A DNA stretch of 15,053 nt from contig JAEWEJ010000269.1 in the NCBI GenBank assembly GCA_023389455.1, forward strand, positions 1 through 15,053, given 5' to 3'. The position numbers and the translations under genes were made by a program. Positions 5,943-12,879 of the stretch are shown piece by piece; the first letter of the stretch is position 1, and each line of letters opens with the position of its first letter. The notes beneath the pieces are model-generated. The model was given only the letters and a program-made list of their open reading frames with translations, was not told the origin of the DNA and searched no databases. Origin of the DNA: Actinomycetes bacterium. GTDB taxonomy: Bacteria > Actinomycetota > Actinomycetes > Actinomycetales > Cellulomonadaceae.

Positions 5943-6886
5943 CCGTGCCCAGCCCCGGACCCGCCACCACCGTGGCGGACGACGCACCCGACGCGGGTGC
6001 CGCCCTCGACGTCCCGGACGCCGGCGCCCGCCGCCTGCCCGGACGCCGCAACGAGGTCCTGTACTTTGCGCTGCGCAACCCGAAGGTCGTCGGCGCCGGT
6101 GTGGTCATCATCGGCCTCGCGCTGCTCGGGCTCGTGGGGCCGCTGTTCGCCGACCACGGACCCAACGACTACGCCGGGCCGACCATGCAGCCGCCGTCCG
6201 GGGAGTTCTGGTTCGGCACCACGATGTTCGGCCAGGACGTGTGGGTGCAGTTCGTCGCCGGGCTGCGCAGCACGTTCCTCGTCGGGGTCCTCGGCAGCGT
6301 CGTGGCCGGCGTCATCGGCATGACGATCGGGTTCGTCGCGGGCTTCCGCGGCGGCTGGGTCGACGAGCTGCTCAACATGCTGACGAACGTCGTGCTCGTC
6401 ATCCCCGGGTTCGTCGTCCTCATCGTCATCAACACGTACCTCGGGGTGCGCAGCGTGCCCATGCAGGCCCTCTACATCGGCCTGTTCAGCTGGCCGTGGG
6501 TCGCCCGCGCCGTACGCGCGCAGACGTTCTCGCTGCGGGCCCGGGAGTTCGTCGACCTCGCGCGGCTGTCCGGCGTCCCCACGCGCACGATCATCGTCCG
6601 CGAGGTCGCGCCGAACATGTACTCGTACCTGTTCATGACGTTCGTGCTGCTCTTCGGCGGCGCCATCCTCACCGCCGCGTCGCTGGACTTCATCGGCCTG
6701 GGCCCCACGAACGCCGTGTCGCTGGGTCTGATGATGAACCAGGCCGTCCAGTGGAGCGCCCTGCACCTGGGCATGTGGTGGTGGTTCGTCCCGCCCGGCC
6801 TGGGGATCACCCTGCTGGTCGGGGCGCTGTACGTGATGAACGTCGGGCTCGACGAGGTGTTCAACCCCAAGCTGAGGGAGATGTGA
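5939..6886 (+). CDS. ABC importer permease, DppC/OppC-like
   Basis: This 315-residue membrane subunit is the partner of the preceding permease. A Pro/Ala/Asp-rich cytoplasmic tail (1-38) precedes helix 1 (about 50-70). The periplasmic-side GTTMFGQDVW motif (93-102) is typical of DppC. Further helices lie at about 112-135, 150-168, 178-192, 230-252 and 283-303. The EAA loop is AREFVDLARLSGVPTRTIIV (201-220). Near the end GLGPTNAVSLG replaces the more common GLG-x-PPxPSWG stretch. ATG 5939 overlaps the previous stop by 4 nt and has AGGGAG at 5926-5931, 7 nt spacing. An open reading frame extends far upstream in the same phase but overlaps the first permease and is not coding. The pair should form the transport channel. 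Confidence 0.93.
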   Translation: MTVPSPGPATTVADDAPDAGAALDVPDAGARRLPGRRNEVLYFALRNPKVVGAGVVIIGLALLGLVGPLFADHGPNDYAGPTMQPPSGEFWFGTTMFGQDVWVQFVAGLRSTFLVGVLGSVVAGVIGMTIGFVAGFRGGWVDELLNMLTNVVLVIPGFVVLIVINTYLGVRSVPMQALYIGLFSWPWVARAVRAQTFSLRAREFVDLARLSGVPTRTIIVREVAPNMYSYLFMTFVLLFGGAILTAASLDFIGLGPTNAVSLGLMMNQAVQWSALHLGMWWWFVPPGLGITLLVGALYVMNVGLDEVFNPKLREM

Positions 6887-6887
6887 C

Positions 6888-7838
6888 ATGAGCCTGCGGG
6901 TGGACGACCTGGCGGTGCACTACCGCACGACGCGCGGCGACGTGCAGGCCCTCGACGGCGTCACGTTCGAGATCGCCGACGGCGAGATCATGGGCGTGGC
7001 CGGCGAGTCGGGCTGCGGCAAGACGACGCTCGGCAAGGCGCTGATCCGGCTCGAGAACCGGATGAAGCACGTGCGCGGCACGGTGACGCTCGACGGCGAG
7101 AAGCTGCCGATCGCCGACGACCGCGCGATGAACCCCTACCGGTACCAGAAGGTCTCGCTGATCCCCCAGTACGCGATGTCGGCGATGAACCCGACGCGCA
7201 AGATCGGGCGGATGATCCGCGAGCTCGTCACCGCCAAGGGTGTGGCGTACGACGACGTGCGGCCCGAGCTGGAGCGTCGCCTGCGGCTCGTCGGGCTGGA
7301 CGAGGAGATCCTCGGCCGGTACCCCATCGAGCTGTCCGGCGGCATGAAGCAGCGGGTCGTGCTGGTGCTCGCGACGCTGCTCGACCCGTCGCTGCTCATC
7401 GGCGACGAGGTGACGTCCGCGCTCGACGTGACCAGCCAGAAGGCGGTGGCCCGGGCGCTGGTGGAGTTCCGGGACCGGGAGTTCGTCCGGTCGGTCGTCG
7501 TGGTGACGCACGACATCTCGGTGCTCTACCAGATGGCCGACACCATCCTCGTGATGTACGCGGGCCGCCTGGCGGAGAAGGCGTCGGCGACCACCGTCAT
7601 CGACCAGCCGCTGCACCCGTACACGAAGATGCTGGTCGGCGCGCTGCCGAAGGTCGGTGAGCGCTACGACGACCAGCGGCTGAGCGGGATCGTCGGGCGA
7701 CCGCCCTCGCTGCTGGACCCACCGGCCGGGTGCCGGTTCCGGGCGCGCTGCCCGCTGGCGATGCCGAGGTGCGAGGAGCAGCCCCCGTTCCGCGAGGTGG
7801 CACCCGGCCACCAGGTCGCGTGCTGGGCGGTGGCGTGA
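6888..7838 (+). CDS. ABC importer ATPase, DppD/OppD-like with Fe-S-type C-terminus
   Basis: The 316-residue nucleotide-binding subunit carries Walker A GESGCGKT (39-46), Q-loop Gln94, signature LSGGMKQR (149-156), Walker B LLIGDE (169-174) and H-loop His208. The usual proline after the Walker B glutamate is Val (GDEVTSALD). The C-terminal oligopeptide-type extension begins at HPYTKMLVGALP. It holds four cysteines (282, 288, 295 and 312) in the spacing that binds a [4Fe-4S] cluster in structurally studied DppD proteins. It hydrolyses ATP as a heterodimer with the next gene product. AGGGAG (6875-6880) precedes the ATG by 7 nt, and only 1 nt separates it from the permease stop. Its stop overlaps the next ATG (TGATG). 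Confidence 0.94.
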   Translation: MSLRVDDLAVHYRTTRGDVQALDGVTFEIADGEIMGVAGESGCGKTTLGKALIRLENRMKHVRGTVTLDGEKLPIADDRAMNPYRYQKVSLIPQYAMSAMNPTRKIGRMIRELVTAKGVAYDDVRPELERRLRLVGLDEEILGRYPIELSGGMKQRVVLVLATLLDPSLLIGDEVTSALDVTSQKAVARALVEFRDREFVRSVVVVTHDISVLYQMADTILVMYAGRLAEKASATTVIDQPLHPYTKMLVGALPKVGERYDDQRLSGIVGRPPSLLDPPAGCRFRARCPLAMPRCEEQPPFREVAPGHQVACWAVA

Positions 7839-8803
7839 TGCTCGAGCTCGTCGACGTCCACAAGGTCTACCGGGTCGGCACGTTCGGCACCGGCACGGTG
7901 CACGCGGTGCGCGGCGTCTCGTTCGACGTCCGGCCGGGCGAGGTCGTCTCCCTCATCGGCGAGTCCGGGTCCGGCAAGTCCACGATCGGGCGGATGGTGC
8001 TGCGGCTGGCGAACGCCACGTCGGGCTCGATCACCTTCGACGGCACGGACGTCGTGTCGCTGCGCCACCGCGGCCTGCGCGACTACTACCGCCACGCGCA
8101 GGGCGTCTTCCAGGACCCGTTCTCGTCGTACAACCCGATCTTCAAGGTCGACCGGACGTTCGAGACCCTGCGGCGCTCGTACTTCCCGCAGGTCACCGGG
8201 GCGGCGTGGGACGAGCGCGTGGCCGAGGCCGTGCACTCCGTCGGCCTGGTCCCCGGCGAGGTGCTGGGCAAGTTCCCGCACCAGCTCTCGGGCGGCCAGC
8301 TCCAGCGCCTGCTCATCGCCCGCGCGCTGCTGCTGGACCTGCGGCTGCTCGTCGCCGACGAGATCATCTCGATGCTCGACGCGTCGACCCGTATCGACGT
8401 GCTCAACCTGCTCGGCGACCTCAAGGCCCGGGGCCTGGGGATCCTGTTCGTCACGCACGACCTGTCGCTCGGCAACTACGTGAGCGACAAGGTGGTGATC
8501 CTCCATCAGGGACGGGTCGTCGAGCGCGGTGCCACGGCGGCGGTGTTCGCCGACCCGATGCACCCGTACACGCGCACGCTGCTGGCCTCCGTGCCCCAGC
8601 TGGACCGCCGGTGGGAGGACGTGGAGGCGGAGGAGGAGCAGCGCGCCGCCGCCCTCGGCGACCGCTGCCTGTACCACCAGCACGCGGGCGCGGACGCGCC
8701 GGGCCTCGGGCTCGCGGAGGTCGCGCCCGACCACTTCGTCGGGTGCTTCCGGGACGCTGCCGACGCGGCCTGCCCGGGGGTCGGCACCCGCGTCGCGGGG
8801 TGA
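7838..8803 (+). CDS. ABC importer ATPase, DppF/OppF-like
   Basis: The 321-residue second nucleotide-binding subunit has Walker A GESGSGKST (41-49), Q-loop Gln92 in FQDPFSSYNP, signature LSGGQLQR (150-157), Walker B LLVADE (170-175) and H-loop His207. Here too the residue after the Walker B glutamate is not proline (ADEIISMLDAS). The C-terminal extension HPYTRTLLASVPQL is present, but the four-cysteine cluster of its partner is not; only Cys277, 303 and 312 remain. The start at 7838 overlaps the previous stop by one base (TGATG), so translation is probably coupled. GTG 7835, one codon upstream, is an alternative. It is the last gene of the importer operon, followed by a strong hairpin. Confidence 0.94.
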   Translation: MLELVDVHKVYRVGTFGTGTVHAVRGVSFDVRPGEVVSLIGESGSGKSTIGRMVLRLANATSGSITFDGTDVVSLRHRGLRDYYRHAQGVFQDPFSSYNPIFKVDRTFETLRRSYFPQVTGAAWDERVAEAVHSVGLVPGEVLGKFPHQLSGGQLQRLLIARALLLDLRLLVADEIISMLDASTRIDVLNLLGDLKARGLGILFVTHDLSLGNYVSDKVVILHQGRVVERGATAAVFADPMHPYTRTLLASVPQLDRRWEDVEAEEEQRAAALGDRCLYHQHAGADAPGLGLAEVAPDHFVGCFRDAADAACPGVGTRVAG

Positions 8804-8822
8804 GCAGGGTACGTCGAGCACA

Positions 8823-8869
8823 GGGGTGTGAGCGGGGCAGGACGGTACGTCCTGCCCCGCTCGCACCTC
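8823..8869. terminator. Strong bidirectional terminator hairpin
   Basis: A perfect 15-bp stem (8830-8844 with 8848-8862, GTA loop) extends outward through two G-U pairs to 8823 and 8869, for 22 pairs. It sits between the convergent importer operon (stop 8803) and rpiB (stop 8923) and can serve both. There is no T-tract on either side, as is common in actinobacteria. Confidence 0.85.
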
Positions 8870-8922
8870 GGGCTCGCACGTCGTCGACGACGACCAGCCG
8901 CCGGGTGCGGCGGCTCGGCGGG

Positions 8923-9375
<453 letters not shown>

Positions 9376-9424
9376 GTGCCCATCCTGCCGCAGCGCGGCA
9401 CCCCCGACGTCACCGCGGACTTCG

Positions 9425-9430
9425 TAGGCT
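9425..9430 (+). promoter_or_regulatory. -10 element TAGGCT, probable leaderless start of the M13 peptidase mRNA
   Basis: TAGGCT is followed by 7 nt and then the ATG at 9438, so the transcript would start at or beside the start codon. No purine-rich ribosome binding site lies before the ATG. CCGACG about 15 nt upstream is a poor -35. The same hexamer in the same position precedes the phosphatase gene at 1589. Confidence 0.5.
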
Positions 9431-9437
9431 GTCCGTC

Positions 9438-11426
9438 ATGACCCGCAGCGGACTCCCCCTGGACGACCTCGACCCGGCCGTCCGACCCCAGGACGACCTC
9501 GACGCGCACGTCAACGGACGCTGGGCGGCGTCCTACGTGATCCCGCCGGACCGCTCGATGGACGGCCCCTTCCGGGCGCTGTACGACGAGGCGGAGCGCC
9601 AGGTCCTCGACATCATCACGGACGCCGCGAAGGACGCCGGTGAGCACGAGGGCGTCGAGGCGAAGATCGGCGCGCTGTACGCCAGCTTCATGGACACCGA
9701 CGCGGTGGCCGCCGCCGGCGTCGAGCCGCTGCGCGAGGACCTCGCGCTCGTCGACGGCGCGACGGACGTGGCCGACCTCACGACCGCCCTCGGCACCCTG
9801 CAGCGCACCGGTGCCGTGTCCGGCGTGGACCTGTACGTCGACAACGACGCCAAGGACCCCGACACCTACGTCGTGCACCTCGTGCAGGGCGGGCTCGGGC
9901 TGCCGGACGAGGCGTACTACCGCGAGGAGCAGCACGCGGAGGTCCGGGAGAAGTACCTGCCGCACGTCGCGCGGATGCTCCGGCTCGCCGCGCCCGCGTC
10001 CGGCGTCGTCGCGGCCGGCGACCCCGAGGACCTCGCGGCGCGCGTCGTCGCGCTCGAGGCGCGCCTGGCGTCGCACCACTGGGACGTCGTGAAGGACCGC
10101 GACGCCGAGCTGACCTACAACGCGCTGACGCTCGCCGAGCTCGCCGAGCGGGCGCCGGGCTTCGACTGGTACGCCTGGGCGGAGGCGCTGGGCGCCCCGG
10201 CCGGTGCGCTCGACCGGCTGGTCGTCCGGGAGCCGTCGTTCGCGGAGGGCTTCGCGACGCTGTGGGGCGAGGTGCCCCTGGCCGACTGGCAGGCGTGGGC
10301 CACGTACCACGTCGTGTCGTCGCGGGCGCCGTACCTGACGGACGAGCTCGTCGAGGCCAACTTCGACTTCTACGGGCGCACGCTGTCGGGCGCACCGCAG
10401 GTCCGGGACCGTTGGAAGCGCGGCGTGTCGCTGGTGCAGGGCGCGCTGGGCGAGGCCGTCGGCAAGGTGTACGTGGAGCGGCACTTCCCGCCGTCGCACA
10501 AGGAGCGCATGGACACGCTCGTGGCGCACCTCGTCGAGGCGTACCGCGAGTCGATCACGTCGCTGGAGTGGATGGGCGAGGACACCCGCCGCCGGGCGCT
10601 GGAGAAGCTCGACAAGTTCACGCCTAAGATCGGCTACCCGGCGCGGTGGCGCGACTACTCCGCCCTCGAGGTGCGCGCCGACGACCTGGTGGGCAACGTG
10701 CGCCGCTCGCACGCGTTCGAGCTGGACCGCGAGCTGCACAAGATCGGCCGGCCGATCGACCGCGACGAGTGGTTCATGACGCCGCAGACGGTCAACGCCT
10801 ACTACAACCCGGGCATGAACGAGATCGTCTTCCCGGCCGCGATCCTGCAGCCGCCGTTCTTCGACGCCGAGGCGGACGACGCCGTCAACTACGGCGGCAT
10901 CGGCGCGGTCATCGGGCACGAGATCGGCCACGGGTTCGACGACCAGGGCTCGAAGTACGACGGCGACGGCCGCCTGGTCGACTGGTGGACGGCCGAGGAC
11001 CGCGCCGAGTTCGAGCGCCGCACCAAGTCCCTGGTGGACCAGTACGCGCAGTACTCGCCCCGCCAGCTCGGCGGCTCGCACAAGGTCAACGGCGAGCTGA
11101 CGGTCGGCGAGAACATCGGCGACCTCGGCGGTCTGGCGATCGCGGTGCGCGCCTACGAGATCGCGCTCGGCCGCCCGCTGGCGGAGGCGCCGGTGCTCGA
11201 CGGGCACACGGGCCTGCAGCGGCTGTTCATCGGCTGGGCGCACTCGTGGCGCACGAAGGGCCGCGACGAGGAGATCATCCGCCGCCTGGCCGTCGACCCG
11301 CACGCGCCCGACGAGTTCCGCTGCAACGGGGTCGTCCGGAACATCGACGAGTTCTACACGGCGTTCGACGTGCAGCCGACCGACGCGCTGTGGCTCGACC
11401 CCGAGAGCCGCGTCCGGATCTGGTGA
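9438..11426 (+). CDS. M13-family zinc metallopeptidase (PepO/neprilysin-like)
   Basis: The 662-residue protein has the full length of bacterial M13 peptidases: an N-terminal M13_N helical domain (to about residue 400) and a C-terminal catalytic domain. NAYYNP (453-458) is the substrate-binding motif. HEIGH (494-498) supplies two zinc ligands and the catalytic Glu495. Glu558 in GENIGDLGG supplies the third ligand, and Asp562 is the conserved supporting Asp. The C-terminal SRVRIW replaces the CxxW end of eukaryotic members, as in other bacteria. There is no signal peptide or membrane segment, so it is a cytosolic oligopeptidase cleaving short peptides before hydrophobic residues, as known for the family. 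It is monocistronic: a probable leaderless promoter lies upstream and a hairpin 5 nt after the stop. Confidence 0.94.
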   Translation: MTRSGLPLDDLDPAVRPQDDLDAHVNGRWAASYVIPPDRSMDGPFRALYDEAERQVLDIITDAAKDAGEHEGVEAKIGALYASFMDTDAVAAAGVEPLREDLALVDGATDVADLTTALGTLQRTGAVSGVDLYVDNDAKDPDTYVVHLVQGGLGLPDEAYYREEQHAEVREKYLPHVARMLRLAAPASGVVAAGDPEDLAARVVALEARLASHHWDVVKDRDAELTYNALTLAELAERAPGFDWYAWAEALGAPAGALDRLVVREPSFAEGFATLWGEVPLADWQAWATYHVVSSRAPYLTDELVEANFDFYGRTLSGAPQVRDRWKRGVSLVQGALGEAVGKVYVERHFPPSHKERMDTLVAHLVEAYRESITSLEWMGEDTRRRALEKLDKFTPKIGYPARWRDYSALEVRADDLVGNVRRSHAFELDRELHKIGRPIDRDEWFMTPQTVNAYYNPGMNEIVFPAAILQPPFFDAEADDAVNYGGIGAVIGHEIGHGFDDQGSKYDGDGRLVDWWTAEDRAEFERRTKSLVDQYAQYSPRQLGGSHKVNGELTVGENIGDLGGLAIAVRAYEIALGRPLAEAPVLDGHTGLQRLFIGWAHSWRTKGRDEEIIRRLAVDPHAPDEFRCNGVVRNIDEFYTAFDVQPTDALWLDPESRVRIW

Positions 11427-11430
11427 CGAC

Positions 11431-11464
11431 CGTGCCGCCGTGCCCCACGGGGCACGGCGGCACG
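11431..11464. terminator. Bidirectional terminator hairpin after the M13 peptidase gene
   Basis: CGTGCCGCCGTGCCC (11431-11445) pairs perfectly with GGGCACGGCGGCACG (11450-11464), a 15-bp stem with a CACG loop. It starts 5 nt after the peptidase stop and lies 30 nt beyond the end of the convergent minus-strand gene at 11494, so it can terminate both. No T-tract is seen. Confidence 0.82.
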
Positions 11465-11493
11465 TCACCGGCGCACGGGCGCGTCACCGTCCG

Positions 11494-12039
11494 TCAGGGC
11501 AGGGCGGTCCACTGCGCGCGCGCCAGGCGGAACCCCGTGCCGGCCGCGTCCAGGCACGTCACGCCGTCCGTGCCCGACGCGCAGGTGTAGTCCCCGACCG
11601 TCTCGCGCGCGCCGTAGGCCAGCTCGCCCGGGTCCTGAGGCCGGGGCGGCACGCCGTCGTCCTCGCACGCGAAGCGGAACCCCTCGGCGTCCAGCCGCAC
11701 GACGTGGCCCGTGGGCGCGTCGCACCCGGTGACCTGCGGTGCCGCGTAGGTGAAGTCGCCGATGGTGCACACGACACCCTCGGCGCTCATCTCGCACGCG
11801 ATGTTGCCGCTCGGCAGCGTGAAGGCGACGACCTCGCCGCTCGCGGGTGCGTCCTCGGCGTCGCGGGACGCCTCGACGTCCCCCGTCGCCGTCGCGGCCG
11901 TGGACGGCGCCGGGTCGGCGCCGCCCCCGCCGGACCGCGTCGCGAGCAGCACGACCAGCAGCAGGACGAGCAGCACGTCGACGAGCAGGAACACCTGCAT
12001 GCCGCGGCTCAGGCCCCGCAGCGGCCCGCCGCCGCTCAC
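11494..12039 (-). CDS. Membrane-anchored six-cysteine protein, DUF6636-like
   Basis: The 181-residue protein has a short N-terminus, one membrane helix at about 15-34, an acidic Ala/Ser/Asp-rich linker (about 36-70) and a compact C-terminal domain. That domain opens with FTLPSGNIACEM and has six cysteines (82, 91, 106, 125, 153 and 162), which probably form disulfides outside the membrane. The SGNIxC opening and the GVTC...GxGFRLxRAQW ending resemble actinobacterial DUF6636 domains; this is recognition by eye. No biochemical function is known to me. GTG 12039 overlaps the stop of the preceding thioredoxin-fold gene (GTGA), implying coupled translation. ATG 12000, internal to the same frame, is an alternative that would leave only one residue before the helix. 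Confidence 0.75.
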   Translation of the reverse strand: MSGGGPLRGLSRGMQVFLLVDVLLVLLLVVLLATRSGGGGADPAPSTAATATGDVEASRDAEDAPASGEVVAFTLPSGNIACEMSAEGVVCTIGDFTYAAPQVTGCDAPTGHVVRLDAEGFRFACEDDGVPPRPQDPGELAYGARETVGDYTCASGTDGVTCLDAAGTGFRLARAQWTALP

Positions 12040-12653
12040 GCCGAGGGCGCGGGGTGGTCGAAGACCGGGCCCTGCGTACGCGTGCGCTTGAGCTCGTAGA
12101 AGCCCGGCACCGACGTCATCAGCGCCAGACCGTCGAGCAGCCGCCCGGCGTCCTCGCCACGCGGTGCGGGCGTGATGACGGGGCCGAAGAACCCGACGCC
12201 GTCGATCGCGACGACCGGGGTGCCGACCTCGTCGCCGACGAGGTCCATCGCGCGCTGGTGGGACGCCCGCAGCAGGTCGTCGACCTCGTCGGTCGCGGCC
12301 ACGTCCGCGAGCGCGGCCGGCAGGCCCACCTCGGCGAGCGACTCCGCGATGATCGCCGCGGTGTCCGTGCGCCCACCCGGGTGGCGGCGGGTGCCCATGG
12401 CGTCGTACAGCGGCTTGAGGACCTCGTCGCCGTGGTCGCGCGCCGCGGCGACGAGCACCCGCACGGGGCCCCACGAGTCGGCCATGATCTCGCGGTACCG
12501 CTCGGGCAGGTCGCGGCCGTCGTTGAGCACCGACAGGCTCATGACGTGCCAGCGCACGTCCACGTCACGGACGCGCGCTGCCTCGTCCATCCAGCGTGAG
12601 GTCATCCAGGCCCACGGGCAGGCGGGGTCGAACCAGAAGTCCACGACGGGCAC
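12036..12653 (-). CDS. DsbA-fold protein, mycothiol-dependent nitroreductase Rv2466c family
   Basis: The 205-residue protein matches Rv2466c of M. tuberculosis (207 residues) along its whole length as I recall it: VVDFWFDPACPWAWMTSRW at 3-21, HVMSLSVLN, DLPERYRE, GTPVVAIDGVGFFGPV with the cis-Pro146, and FYELKRTRT near the end. The family is a cytosolic thioredoxin-fold reductase using mycothiol that also activates nitro prodrugs. The active site here is C12-P-W-A15: the second Cys of the CxxC motif of Rv2466c is Ala, so only a monothiol mechanism is possible. GTG 12653 was chosen because GAGGAG ends 6 nt before it and the length then fits. The reading frame continues upstream without domain content. 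It overlaps the following six-cysteine gene by 4 nt and is divergent from pepN. Confidence 0.9.
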   Translation of the reverse strand: MPVVDFWFDPACPWAWMTSRWMDEAARVRDVDVRWHVMSLSVLNDGRDLPERYREIMADSWGPVRVLVAAARDHGDEVLKPLYDAMGTRRHPGGRTDTAAIIAESLAEVGLPAALADVAATDEVDDLLRASHQRAMDLVGDEVGTPVVAIDGVGFFGPVITPAPRGEDAGRLLDGLALMTSVPGFYELKRTRTQGPVFDHPAPSA

Positions 12654-12879
12654 ACCGAGCTCCTCTCGCTGACGGTCGTGCCCGAGTGTGCCCGTTCCGG
12701 GCGCACGACGCACATCCCGCCCTTCCGGCGACGCGCCGGGGCACCGTGGCATGATCGTCCGGTCGCTCACCTGCGACACGGCGGGCCTGCGCCCCGGCCG
12801 ACCACGACCTCGTCGCCGCCGACCGGCAGGCCGCCGTCCACCACCGTGGCGACCGCCGCTGGACGATCGGAGATGCTCC
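12654..12879. other. Divergent intergenic region between the Rv2466c-type gene and pepN
   Basis: These 226 nt hold no gene I can support. A small perfect hairpin CCGGCG-ACG-CGCCGG lies at 12725-12739. CACCGTGGC occurs twice exactly 100 nt apart (12742 and 12842). GATCGTCC at 12753-12760 is mirrored by GGACGATC at 12861-12868. An ATG at 12751 is open in frame with pepN, but the 43 extra residues would be Arg/Pro-rich and unlike the family. CATGAT at 12750-12755 could be a -10 for pepN; I see no fitting -35. Confidence 0.4.

Noticed and set aside
2991..5987. Open frame of 998 codons on the minus strand opposite the binding-protein and permease genes
   Set aside because: It is antisense to well-recognised transporter genes and has Arg/Val/Asp/His-rich composition with no domain, as expected from GC-rich codon bias. 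The same applies to the long minus-strand frames at 379-2562, 9333-11468 and 12565-14784.
12742..12868. CACCGTGGC direct repeat 100 nt apart and GATCGTCC/GGACGATC inverted repeat, considered as ends of a small insertion
   Set aside because: The repeats are short and GC-rich, no target duplication or transposase-like content is present, and chance is enough to explain them.
12751..12879. ATG 12751 as the pepN start
   Set aside because: It is in frame, but the 43 added residues are Arg/Pro-rich and foreign to PepN; GTG 12880 has GGAG and yields the conserved MPGENLTR start.
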